DNA of 64,000 bases from an uncultured Bacteroidota bacterium. Its GTDB lineage: Bacteria; Bacteroidota; Bacteroidia; Flavobacteriales; Flavobacteriaceae. Where the stretch lies: the NCBI GenBank assembly GCA_902602415.1, contig CACKQW010000002.1, positions 1-64,000 of the forward strand, read 5' to 3'. The translations under genes were made by a program, and so were the position numbers. The stretch's first letter is position 1. Each line of letters starts with the position of its first letter. The notes under the pieces are model-generated. The model was given only the letters and a program-made list of their open reading frames with translations. It searched no databases and had not been told where the DNA came from. This document shows positions 33,580 to 42,311 of this stretch, piece by piece.

Positions 33580-36252
33580 TTAAAATTTTTCATCTTTATT
33601 TTTAATTTCCTCTATAATTTCTAAAATATATTTTTTCCCTTGATCGATTATACTATTGTTTAAATATCTCTCCCCTTCAATCTGAAGTATATTTTTATTG
33701 TTTATTCTGTCTCTTGATGAAACTATTTCTCCGTAGATGTCCTTTTTATATTTTTCTCTGATACCTATGGCATACAACAAAAGTTGTAATGCATATATTC
33801 CATTTTCATTTTTTATATCTTTCAATGATCTTATGTTAATTTTGTTCTTTTCGATTAATTTACCTGTTTTGTAATCAACCATTCTAATTTTACCGTTATA
33901 TAAATCTATCCTATCTATCTTCCCCCTTATTTTTATCGTTCTCTTTCCACTTGCTATTTCATTTGTGAAGTTTTTCTCAACCTCTAATATTTTTATTTTA
34001 TTACCCTTGTTGCATGAATGTATGTCCTTTTCTATAAGTTTTTTTACATAGTTAATTGCTGTGTTGGTAATGATAATGTTCTTTCCTCTTTCTAGGCTTT
34101 TTTTGTTGATATATTTTTCAATTCTTTTTCTAACTGTTTTTCTAACTGTTTTTTTAATTTCTTTTAATTCTTTTACATTTAGTTTTTTATTAAGTAATGG
34201 GGTATATAATTGCTCAATTGTATCATGAACAACATTACCTAGTGTGTTTGCTTTTGCAATCTCTTCAATATTATCATCTCTAATTTCTAAAACATATCTC
34301 TCAAAAAATTTTTTCTTATCAATCAAAAATAAATTTAACATTGACGCAGTTATCCCTTGTCCTAAAATTTGATCTAATTTATTTAATACAAGATCTGTTT
34401 TATCGTAATCTCTAGTCTTAACTGAAATTTTCTTTTTACTATTTATTGTTTGAAAATTAATTTTGTGAATTCCCTCAGCTTCAATCTGTCTTACAAACCT
34501 GCTTATTTCACCTCCGCCTTTCATGTCTGGCTCTGTGTTATAACTTATAATAACCTTTCTTGCATTTTTGATTAGGCGAAAGAAATGATATGAAAAAATT
34601 GCATCTTTCTCAAAGTGTGTCTGAAGTCCAAATTTCTTTTTTACCTCAAAAGGAATATAGCTATTATTAACTTTACCTTTTGGCAGTATTCCTTCATTCA
34701 TTGATATTATAAATATATTCTCAAAATTTAATAACCTTGTTTCTAGCATACCCATTATCTGAATTCCTTCATCATTTGGAGATTGAAATGGAGATTTACA
34801 TGATTTTAATAATTCAGTGTAAATAAAATCTAGGCTTTTTACTGATCGGATGAAATCATACACTTTTGTATAATTCTCCAATTGAAGAAAAATGGTTTCA
34901 ATATGATAGATTAAATTTGCACGTATTTTGTCTTTATTTTTTAGCTTTTCTTTAATTTCTTTTATTAAGCTTAAACAGTTTTTTATCGCCACCTTAGGAG
35001 TTCCCCATTGAGCGAATAATAAATTATATAATTTTTCATTTTGTTTATCTAATTCTGTTAAGTCTTTGCCGGAAATGTATATTAAATTATTTTTTTTAAC
35101 TAACTCTAGAATATTAACGTTTTCGTCAAAAAAAGAGTCTAATAACTCGTTTTGTATAATCGATATTATGTCTTTATAGTAAAACTCTTTTCTTTTTGAA
35201 TAGTGAAGTTTAAACAGTGACTTAAACAATGAATTTGTTGTTGTATTTTCTATGGGGTATCCCATGGTCACATTTACATTACCAAGAGTTGATGGAAGCG
35301 AATTAAGCATAGGAATAAGTAAATTCTCATCTGCAAGTATAATAGCAGTCTTATTTTGTTCTTCTTTACTCATTTTTTGTATGAGACTACCTACATACTT
35401 TAACTGAGTAATTCTTTTAGCTGATCCAAGAACTGAAATGTCTTTTTCTTTTTGATATTCATCTGAAACGAATTCTTTTTTATTGGATTTATAATAATTC
35501 CAGTTTTTAAAATAATATTTTATAAAAAAAGATGAATTATTAAAATCAGAATTAATTAATGTCTTATCAATATCCCAAAAAATTAAATTGCTTTGATTTT
35601 GCTCAATTATATATTGAATAACATTTGATTCTGATTTACTAAGTGCATTGAAGCCTAAAAATATGTGATTAACAATATTCTTTTTTTTGATAAATTCGTC
35701 TATTGATTTTGTAGCCTCACGGTATATTTTGCCTTGGTAGGCCCTTTTTTTTGCTATTAATTTTTTGGTTAATAAATTGTAATAGGGTTTTAAATTTTTC
35801 CAAAATAAGATATATTTTCTCAGCAGCTCTGTTTCTTTTTCTTTATAAGACCAATGGTTTAATTCTTTAAATGCATTTACATAATCAAAGAGCTTTTGTG
35901 TTTCGCATAACTCCCTGTCTATTTCATTAAAATCTACAAGCATTAATTTAGCCCAAGAAATAAATTCATCAAATGACTGGATTTCATCTTCTTTAGAATT
36001 ATTTTCGAGATAGCATTTATAAAAGTCAAAATACAACTCAGAATCTTCTATTTTTTCAAGCCCAGAGATATATTGCATAAATTCGTCAATTTCAAAAATT
36101 TTAGGACTGATGATATCTGCATTATGAAAACGAGAAATTTCTTTTTTTAAAAATAACGCAGATCTTTTATTTGGAAGGATAAACGTATATTTTGAAAATG
36201 GAATTTTTGAGCGAGAAAGTCTTTTAACTACTTCTTTTATAAAATAATGCAT
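33580..36252 (-). CDS. AddB-like PD-(D/E)XK nuclease (recombination-repair)
   Basis: About 890 residues from the ATG at 36252; the upstream in-frame ATG at 36279 lies in the loop of a terminator hairpin and is rejected. The N-terminal half is an inactivated helicase fold (FILPNKRSALFLKKEI; AIILADENLLIPMLNSLP). The central ILPKGKVNNSYIPFEVKKKFGL and the C-terminal RecB-type nuclease (VVHDTIEQLY; GKIDRID; IRMVDYKTGK) are visible. Family knowledge places it as the B subunit of an AddAB/RexAB-like double-strand-break-processing complex; the A-like partner is encoded at 38532. Confidence 0.85.
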   Translation of the reverse strand: MHYFIKEVVKRLSRSKIPFSKYTFILPNKRSALFLKKEISRFHNADIISPKIFEIDEFMQYISGLEKIEDSELYFDFYKCYLENNSKEDEIQSFDEFISWAKLMLVDFNEIDRELCETQKLFDYVNAFKELNHWSYKEKETELLRKYILFWKNLKPYYNLLTKKLIAKKRAYQGKIYREATKSIDEFIKKKNIVNHIFLGFNALSKSESNVIQYIIEQNQSNLIFWDIDKTLINSDFNNSSFFIKYYFKNWNYYKSNKKEFVSDEYQKEKDISVLGSAKRITQLKYVGSLIQKMSKEEQNKTAIILADENLLIPMLNSLPSTLGNVNVTMGYPIENTTTNSLFKSLFKLHYSKRKEFYYKDIISIIQNELLDSFFDENVNILELVKKNNLIYISGKDLTELDKQNEKLYNLLFAQWGTPKVAIKNCLSLIKEIKEKLKNKDKIRANLIYHIETIFLQLENYTKVYDFIRSVKSLDFIYTELLKSCKSPFQSPNDEGIQIMGMLETRLLNFENIFIISMNEGILPKGKVNNSYIPFEVKKKFGLQTHFEKDAIFSYHFFRLIKNARKVIISYNTEPDMKGGGEISRFVRQIEAEGIHKINFQTINSKKKISVKTRDYDKTDLVLNKLDQILGQGITASMLNLFLIDKKKFFERYVLEIRDDNIEEIAKANTLGNVVHDTIEQLYTPLLNKKLNVKELKEIKKTVRKTVRKRIEKYINKKSLERGKNIIITNTAINYVKKLIEKDIHSCNKGNKIKILEVEKNFTNEIASGKRTIKIRGKIDRIDLYNGKIRMVDYKTGKLIEKNKINIRSLKDIKNENGIYALQLLLYAIGIREKYKKDIYGEIVSSRDRINNKNILQIEGERYLNNSIIDQGKKYILEIIEEIKNKDEKF

Positions 36253-36263
36253 TGTATAAAAAT

Positions 36264-36296
36264 AAAAAACGCCTCGCATTTAGCGAAGCGTTTTTT
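36264..36296 (-). terminator. Rho-independent terminator after ompA-like gene
   Basis: Stem CGCCTCGC/GCGAAGCG (one mismatch) extended by A6/T6, with loop ATTTA, is followed on the minus strand by a U-rich tract. It ends the OmpA-family transcript before the AddB-like gene. Confidence 0.85.
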
Positions 36297-36317
36297 ATCA
36301 TAGTTGTAGAAGCGTTT

Positions 36318-37712
36318 TTATTTTTCAAAAACAATTTCTACTCTTCTATTTTTTGATCTACCGTCAGGGTTAACATTTGTATCAATTGGACTATTTTCTC
36401 CAAACCCAACAGGATTCATTCTGTCTGCAGAAATGTTTCTTGAAACAAGATAGTCAACTACAGAATTTGCTCTAGCCTCAGAAAGAGATTGATTAAATCC
36501 TTTGGTCCCAATACTATCTGTGTGGCCTTCAACAGAAAAACTTGCTGTAGGATATTTCTCTATTACTGAAACTATTTTATCAAGAACAGGAGGAGTTCCG
36601 TCAGTGAAAACACTTGCACCAAATGCAAACTTAATACCTCTAGATAATTCAGTAATTAATACTTTATCTTCGGCAGAGGGGCCTTCTGGACAGCCATCAT
36701 TAGTTGCAGGACCTGGTAATTCAGGACATTTATCATCTTTATCAACAACACTGTCACCATCAGTATCTGGCCATGGACAACCTTTGTTTGCCAACGGACC
36801 TGCCTCATCAGGACATTTATCGTTTTTATTGATTACCCCATCGCCATCATCATCAGGACAGCCACCCATTCCTTCTGAACCAGCACTTTCAGGACATTTG
36901 TCTTTATTATCTGGCAGACCATCACCATCAGTATCTGGACATCCATTAAATTCAATTAAACCAGGTGTTAGAGGACAATCATCTTCACTGTCTTGTACGC
37001 CATCGCTATCAGAATCTGGACATCCATCAAATTCTTCTAAGCCAGGAACATTTACACACTTATCGTGTTGGTCGTAAATACCATCACCATCAGTATCCGT
37101 TCCTCCAAATTTTACTGAAAACGTAGCTGACCATCTCATGGTACCACCCTCATCATACATTAAGTTTTCTCTAATATCGTCATAGTTGTTTTTAAAATCT
37201 GCCATTAAGGAGATTCCAAAAAAATCACTAAACCAATAATTGGCACCAACAGAAAGATTCCCAGTGAAATATTTTTGATCTTCAAACCACGTATAACCGG
37301 GGCCAACACCTATAAAAGGCTCAAAGTTAAAAACAGTAAAAACGTCAGATAAATCGTATTTGAACATAGCATCTACAGCTAAAAACTCATTGGTTGGATT
37401 CCCATTATTTGCTGGGGGAATATCGTAATTTGATGAATATTTAGAAATTGTACTAAAAGATCCACTTAATCCAAAAGATATGTTATTCTCTAAATACTTA
37501 GAAAGTGAAACATAAGAAACTGGTGATTTGGAAATATTCCAGTAGCTATCAGCATCAAAGAATTCAGGTATTTTAGTTTTAGTATCTGCGTCAAGATCAA
37601 CAGCATTCACACCAAAGCTAAATTGCCAATTGTTATTTTTATCTTGAGCATGTATAATAGTAACACTAAATAATAAAAGTATTACTAAGTTTATTGTGTA
37701 AAATTTTTTCAT
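36318..37712 (-). CDS. OmpA-family outer-membrane protein with TSP3 repeats
   Basis: 464 residues from ATG 37712 with a signal peptide ending near HAQD. Residues 23-205 are a beta-barrel-like domain ([34 protein letters not shown]). Next come five calcium-binding thrombospondin type 3 repeats (DTDGDGxxDxxDKCP pattern, about 208-345), and a C-terminal OmpA peptidoglycan-binding domain ([34 protein letters not shown]). It should tether the outer membrane to the cell wall. A TATTTTTG -7-like box lies at 37748-37741. The neighbouring gene is a truncated copy of its barrel. Confidence 0.93.
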   Translation of the reverse strand: MKKFYTINLVILLLFSVTIIHAQDKNNNWQFSFGVNAVDLDADTKTKIPEFFDADSYWNISKSPVSYVSLSKYLENNISFGLSGSFSTISKYSSNYDIPPANNGNPTNEFLAVDAMFKYDLSDVFTVFNFEPFIGVGPGYTWFEDQKYFTGNLSVGANYWFSDFFGISLMADFKNNYDDIRENLMYDEGGTMRWSATFSVKFGGTDTDGDGIYDQHDKCVNVPGLEEFDGCPDSDSDGVQDSEDDCPLTPGLIEFNGCPDTDGDGLPDNKDKCPESAGSEGMGGCPDDDGDGVINKNDKCPDEAGPLANKGCPWPDTDGDSVVDKDDKCPELPGPATNDGCPEGPSAEDKVLITELSRGIKFAFGASVFTDGTPPVLDKIVSVIEKYPTASFSVEGHTDSIGTKGFNQSLSEARANSVVDYLVSRNISADRMNPVGFGENSPIDTNVNPDGRSKNRRVEIVFEK

Positions 37713-37815
37713 AATCAAAATTAACTTATAAGATTTTTCGCAAAAATAGGTTATTAAACTGTAAAACTACAGTAATTTGTTTTAAAATTTGGTTATAATA
37801 TGCTAAAAATAGCTA

Positions 37816-38418
37816 TTAAAACTTCATTGACAGCATCGCAGACCATCTCATTGTTCCCCCTTCATCATATTTGAGAGATTCTCTAATATCATCATAATTA
37901 TTTTTGAAGTCAGCCATAAAAGTAAGTCCAAACACCTCACTAAACCAGTAATCCATCCCTAAAGAAAGGTTTCCAGTCAAGTACTTTTGATCTTCAAACC
38001 AAGTATAACCAGGACCAATTCCTAAAAAAGGCTCAAACTTTCCAACTGTAAACACATCTGAAAGATCATACTTAAACATTGCATCAAGAGCTAAAAATTC
38101 ATTGGATGGATTTCCCCCATTATTTGGAGCAGCTGTTGCAACGTATTTCGAAATTGTACTAAATGATCCACTTAATCCAAAAGAAATATTATTTCCAATA
38201 TATTTTGAAAGTGAAACAATAGAAACTGGGGATTTAGAAACATTCCAGTTATTTTGAACATCAAAAAATTCTGCCAGTTTTGTAGATGAGTCAGCATCTA
38301 AATCAACTGCATTCACTCCAAAACTAAATTGCCAATTGTTTTCTGAATCTTGTCCATAAATATGTATGCTTGCAAGCAGAAAGCAAAATATTGTAATTAA
38401 GACATTAATTTTTTTCAT
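37816..38418 (-). CDS. Truncated paralogue of the OmpA-family barrel domain
   Basis: 200 residues with signal peptide MKKINVLITIFCFLLASIHIYG. It aligns nearly residue for residue with the N-terminal barrel of the next gene ([56 protein letters not shown]) but stops at SMKF, exactly where its neighbour continues into TSP3 repeats. It ends in Phe, as outer-membrane barrels commonly do. A tandem duplication followed by loss of the TSP3-OmpA part, or a gain in the other copy, would explain this. Confidence 0.85.
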   Translation of the reverse strand: MKKINVLITIFCFLLASIHIYGQDSENNWQFSFGVNAVDLDADSSTKLAEFFDVQNNWNVSKSPVSIVSLSKYIGNNISFGLSGSFSTISKYVATAAPNNGGNPSNEFLALDAMFKYDLSDVFTVGKFEPFLGIGPGYTWFEDQKYLTGNLSLGMDYWFSEVFGLTFMADFKNNYDDIRESLKYDEGGTMRWSAMLSMKF

Positions 38419-38531
38419 AATAATTTGTTTAATTCTTTGTAAAACTAGTAATAATCAGTCTAATAAAGTAAAATAGTTAATTAAAAATCAAGAAATTAGA
38501 TGTTTTAATAGAAAATAAAACAAAATATAAT

Positions 38532-41500
38532 TTAAAAAATCTCTACCTCAATTTTTTTATCTGTATAAATTAATACCTTTTCAAGGGTTATTATACCCAT
38601 GTTCTTTAAGTACTTTTCATAAATGTCTAACTGCTTTTTGTGAGTGTTATTTTTTCTACCAGTTTTATAATCTACAATACCTACTTTGTTTTCTTCAAAG
38701 AAAACTAACTTATCCGGAATGAGAATTTTTCCAGAACTGGTTATTATTTCTCTCTCATTGAATGACTGATATTTTGGATCAAAATATTTTTTTAGCTTTT
38801 TATGGTTAAATATTGACTTAATTTTTGACTTGAATTCATCTCTTTGAATATTAGTAATTTTTCCTTGTGTATAAAAGCTATCTAAAACATTTAATATTTC
38901 AGATTGGCATGTAATTTTTGAGATAATATTGTGAAATATTGTTCCATCATTAGTTAGCGAGTCAATATCATTAAGCCATCTGTTAAAATTTTTCTCTGAA
39001 ATATCAATTTTGTTCTTTGATCTGGCATTGAAAAAATATGTTCCATTAGGTATTAATTCCTCATTTTCTTTTTTACCCGAAACTTTCTTTTTTAAGACAC
39101 CAAATTCAAACAAATTCTTCTGTTGATCATAATTTTTAATACTTTTCAAATAGTTAATTATTTGTCCTGAAAAATAATTTAAATTTTCACCCCCCTTTCT
39201 TGTTAGCTTCTCATTTGCAAGGATATAAAGTTCTTCTTTTGCCCTTGTTAATGTTACGTACAAAATATTCAAATTGTCAATTTCAACTAAATCTTTGTGC
39301 TGTTGATAGATTTCTGAGTTTATTTCTTTTATATCAGCATTCAAATTAATTATTGCTCTATTCAAACTTGATTCTTGATTTGAATGAACATCAATCCAGG
39401 CTTTTGGTTTTAAATCTGAATTAATTAAAATATCAGCGTATGGAAAAATTACAATAGGAAATTCCAACCCTTTTGATTTGTGAATTGTTAAAATCTCAAC
39501 AGCATTTGTATTCTCAGATGAAATTACATTTAAACTTTCCTCTTTAGATTCATAAAGCTCTAAGAAAGAACCAAAATTATTATTATGACGATAGGTGTAT
39601 TCATTAACAAAGTCTAATAGGGAAATTATATAAGTTGTACCATTTGTTTCTAAATTAAAACAGTGAATTATGTATTCAACTGCCTCATATATTGAGAGGT
39701 TTTTGAATTTATTTAATTCAAAATCAATTTTTTGATTCTTTAAAATCTTGGAAAGATTCTCTTCAGCATTTAAAATCAAAAAATCTTCTTTACAATAATC
39801 AATTACTTTTAAATCCAGTAACAAAGCAAGAATTTTCATTTTTGAACTCTTTGAGTTATCACAAGTAAATCTGAAAAGTTCAATTATCAAATTCACCTCT
39901 TTACTTGAGGAAATATTCAGAGTATCTGATGATATAACTTCAATATCATTTTCAATTAAATATTTGCTTATTATTAACCCTTCCTTCTTTTTTCTGACAA
40001 GTATGCAAATATCTTTAAGGGAGAACCCTCTAGAAATTACATTCTTTATAATTTCAAGAGTTTTTAAATTATAAAAATCTTTTAGTTCATCATTTACCTT
40101 TGTTTTTGCCAAAATAACTTGAACAAATCCCTCAAATTTTGTTTTGTTAGTTTGCACAGAGTCTTTATAAATCTCTTGAACCAATTTGTTTTCAGGAAAA
40201 TTTTTACAAATATTTTTAAAGAGCCCATTATTGAATTCCACTATTGCTTCACCACTTCTGTAATTTGATTTAAGAGAGATGTTTTTTTGAAGACATTGAA
40301 ATAAATTCTCGGATTTTATGATATTTAAAAATTCATTTACTTCGCTTCCTCTCCATCTGTAGATTGATTGTTTAGGATCTCCACTGATTAACAACATTGA
40401 ATTTTCAGAGGCAAGTGAATTTTCTATTAATGGTTTTATGTTATTCCATTGCAATTTTGAAGTATCCTGAAATTCGTCGATAAAAAAATGTGAAAATTTT
40501 GATCCTATTTTCTCATATATAAAGGGGACGGGTTGATTCTTTATTTCTTTATGAATAATTTTATTAAATTCTGATATTGGGATTAAATTCTCTTCTTTTT
40601 TAATTTTTTCAATTTCATCTTTTAATAAATTAAGTACAGAAAGAGGGATTAAATTATTTAAAATGTTTTCACATAAAAGGGCCTTGTGTACGTGTAACTT
40701 TGAATTATTGAAAGCTTTGATAATTTTCGGTTTAATTTTTTCAATTTTTTCAATTTCAATTTCATTAACTTTTGAGTGGTAAAGTTTAGTTTCATTTAAT
40801 TTTTCAAATATTTTGCTTTTGTAAAGGTTTTTTATTTCACCCGATATTATTTTCTTGAAATGGTTAGGAATTGTTTGTCTAGAAAATGCTAAAAAACTAA
40901 TTTTCTGTTCTGAAATATCATTTAAAATTTCATTTGCAATTTCCTTGGCTTTCATTTTATGAAAAGCAAAATCAGATTTTAGCTTTTTTTCTAATTTTTT
41001 GAAATCTTGAAGATTGAATTTATCAAGATTTTGTATCTCAGAGAAGTTTTGCTCATTAATTAATAGACGTGCTGTGTTTTGCAAATCAGCGACTACATCC
41101 CAGCTTTTCTGATTTTCAGATTTAAATTCAGAATAGGAAATAATTTTATCTAGAAGTTCTTTGTTCTCTTTGATCCCGTCAATTAAGTTGTCCACAGCTC
41201 TGTCTAAGAATTCCTTTTCATCTAGTTCTATTTCGTAATGATTACTTATTCCCAATTCATAGTTAAATCCTTTGATAACCTTTTGTGTGAATTTGTCAAT
41301 GGTTGATATCTCAAAGGAGTTATAATTTTTCAAAATATTTTTTAATATTAGAAGAGATTTTTTTTGTACTTCATCTTTATTTAAACCAGTCTCTGAAAAA
41401 ATTAAACTAGCCATATTTTTATCAGAGAAATTACCTTGAGAAAAATCAGCTAAATAGTCTAATATTCTACGTTTTTTTTCTTTTACAGCTTTATTTGTGA

Positions 41501-41639
41501 ATGTGATTGATAGAATGTTTCTGATGAAAAAAATATCTTCTGAATTTAATAAGAGTACTAAATATTCTTTAACTAGATTAAATGTTTTACCACTACCAGC
41601 TGAAGCATTAAATAACTTAAAAAGACTAGATTTATTCAT
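38532..41639 (-). CDS. AddA-like UvrD-family helicase with C-terminal nuclease
   Basis: About 1035 residues from ATG 41639 (an in-frame TTG at 41657 is less likely). Superfamily 1A motifs: Walker A FNASAGSGKTFNLVK, ITFTNKAVKEKKRRI (Ia), FFIDEFQDTS (II), LLISGDPKQSIYRWRG (III), LTIHKSKGLEFPIVIFP (V) and YVTLTRAKEEL (VI). The C-terminus has a RecB-like nuclease motif, GIVDYKTGRKN. It should unwind and degrade double-strand ends together with the AddB-like protein encoded two genes on. The two intervening outer-membrane protein genes are on the same strand. Confidence 0.9.
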   Translation of the reverse strand: MNKSSLFKLFNASAGSGKTFNLVKEYLVLLLNSEDIFFIRNILSITFTNKAVKEKKRRILDYLADFSQGNFSDKNMASLIFSETGLNKDEVQKKSLLILKNILKNYNSFEISTIDKFTQKVIKGFNYELGISNHYEIELDEKEFLDRAVDNLIDGIKENKELLDKIISYSEFKSENQKSWDVVADLQNTARLLINEQNFSEIQNLDKFNLQDFKKLEKKLKSDFAFHKMKAKEIANEILNDISEQKISFLAFSRQTIPNHFKKIISGEIKNLYKSKIFEKLNETKLYHSKVNEIEIEKIEKIKPKIIKAFNNSKLHVHKALLCENILNNLIPLSVLNLLKDEIEKIKKEENLIPISEFNKIIHKEIKNQPVPFIYEKIGSKFSHFFIDEFQDTSKLQWNNIKPLIENSLASENSMLLISGDPKQSIYRWRGSEVNEFLNIIKSENLFQCLQKNISLKSNYRSGEAIVEFNNGLFKNICKNFPENKLVQEIYKDSVQTNKTKFEGFVQVILAKTKVNDELKDFYNLKTLEIIKNVISRGFSLKDICILVRKKKEGLIISKYLIENDIEVISSDTLNISSSKEVNLIIELFRFTCDNSKSSKMKILALLLDLKVIDYCKEDFLILNAEENLSKILKNQKIDFELNKFKNLSIYEAVEYIIHCFNLETNGTTYIISLLDFVNEYTYRHNNNFGSFLELYESKEESLNVISSENTNAVEILTIHKSKGLEFPIVIFPYADILINSDLKPKAWIDVHSNQESSLNRAIINLNADIKEINSEIYQQHKDLVEIDNLNILYVTLTRAKEELYILANEKLTRKGGENLNYFSGQIINYLKSIKNYDQQKNLFEFGVLKKKVSGKKENEELIPNGTYFFNARSKNKIDISEKNFNRWLNDIDSLTNDGTIFHNIISKITCQSEILNVLDSFYTQGKITNIQRDEFKSKIKSIFNHKKLKKYFDPKYQSFNEREIITSSGKILIPDKLVFFEENKVGIVDYKTGRKNNTHKKQLDIYEKYLKNMGIITLEKVLIYTDKKIEVEIF

Positions 41640-41663
41640 ACAACTACAATTTAACAATACTTG

Positions 41664-41693
41664 TTGTTATTTAATATAAATATGTTAAATTTG
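41664..41693 (+). promoter_or_regulatory. Bacteroidota-type promoter for sodA
   Basis: TTG at 41664-41666, 19 bases, then TAAATTTG at 41686-41693 match the -33/-7 consensus. It ends 12 bases before the ATG at 41706, so the transcript starts too late for any upstream start codon. Confidence 0.75.
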
Positions 41694-41705
41694 AATAAAA
41701 AAAAA

Positions 41706-42311
41706 ATGAGCTTTACTCTTCCAAAATTAAACTTTTCATACGATGCCCTTGAACCTCACATTGACGCAAGAACAATGGAAATTCATCATTCAAAACATCA
41801 TCAAGGCTATACTAATAAGCTAAATTCCGCATTAGAAAGTGCTGGTTTGGCTTTTGATTCAATCGAAGATTTACTTGCTAAAATTGATATGAAAAATATG
41901 GCTTTGAGAAATAATGCCGGGGGATTCTATAATCACAAGTTATTTTGGGAAATTATGACACCTAGTTCGAACAGTGAAATGTCCCCAGAGTTAAATGATG
42001 CAATTGAAAAATCTTTTGGTACTTTTCAAGAGTTTAAAAGTCAATTTTCAAGTGCAGCTGCATCAAGATTTGGTTCTGGATGGGCTTGGCTATGTGTCAA
42101 GGATGGAGAACTAGAGATATGCTCATCTGCAAACCAAGACAATCCTTTAATGCCAATGATTGGCTGTGGAGGAATACCGATTCTTGGAATTGATGTTTGG
42201 GAACACGCATATTATTTAAACTACCAAAATAGAAGGCCAGATTATATTAATGCTTTCTTTGAAGTAATTAATTGGGGTGTGGTTTCAAATAAGTTTGATA
42301 TGGCAAAATAA
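41706..42311 (+). CDS. sodA: Mn-type superoxide dismutase
   Basis: 201 residues from ATG 41706; an upstream in-frame start at 41661 lies within the promoter. Metal ligands are His27 (MEIHHSKHH), His77 (FYNHKLFW), Asp163 and His167 (DVWEHAYY). The NNAGG and ANQDNPLM segments place the second-shell glutamine in the Mn-type position. It converts superoxide to hydrogen peroxide and oxygen in the cytosol. The gene ends one base before the convergent purF. Confidence 0.96.
   Translation: MSFTLPKLNFSYDALEPHIDARTMEIHHSKHHQGYTNKLNSALESAGLAFDSIEDLLAKIDMKNMALRNNAGGFYNHKLFWEIMTPSSNSEMSPELNDAIEKSFGTFQEFKSQFSSAAASRFGSGWAWLCVKDGELEICSSANQDNPLMPMIGCGGIPILGIDVWEHAYYLNYQNRRPDYINAFFEVINWGVVSNKFDMAK

Noticed and set aside
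36253-36279. Upstream ATG (36279) as the start of the AddB-like gene
   Set aside because: It lies in the loop of the ompA terminator hairpin; ATG 36252 fits the family start.
36502-37077. Plus-strand frame of 191 codons
   Set aside because: It is the antisense of the TSP3 and OmpA region; the repetitive calcium-binding coding sequence leaves the other strand open by composition.
41661-41705. N-terminal extension of superoxide dismutase
   Set aside because: It would be encoded within the -33/-7 promoter and has no counterpart in the family.
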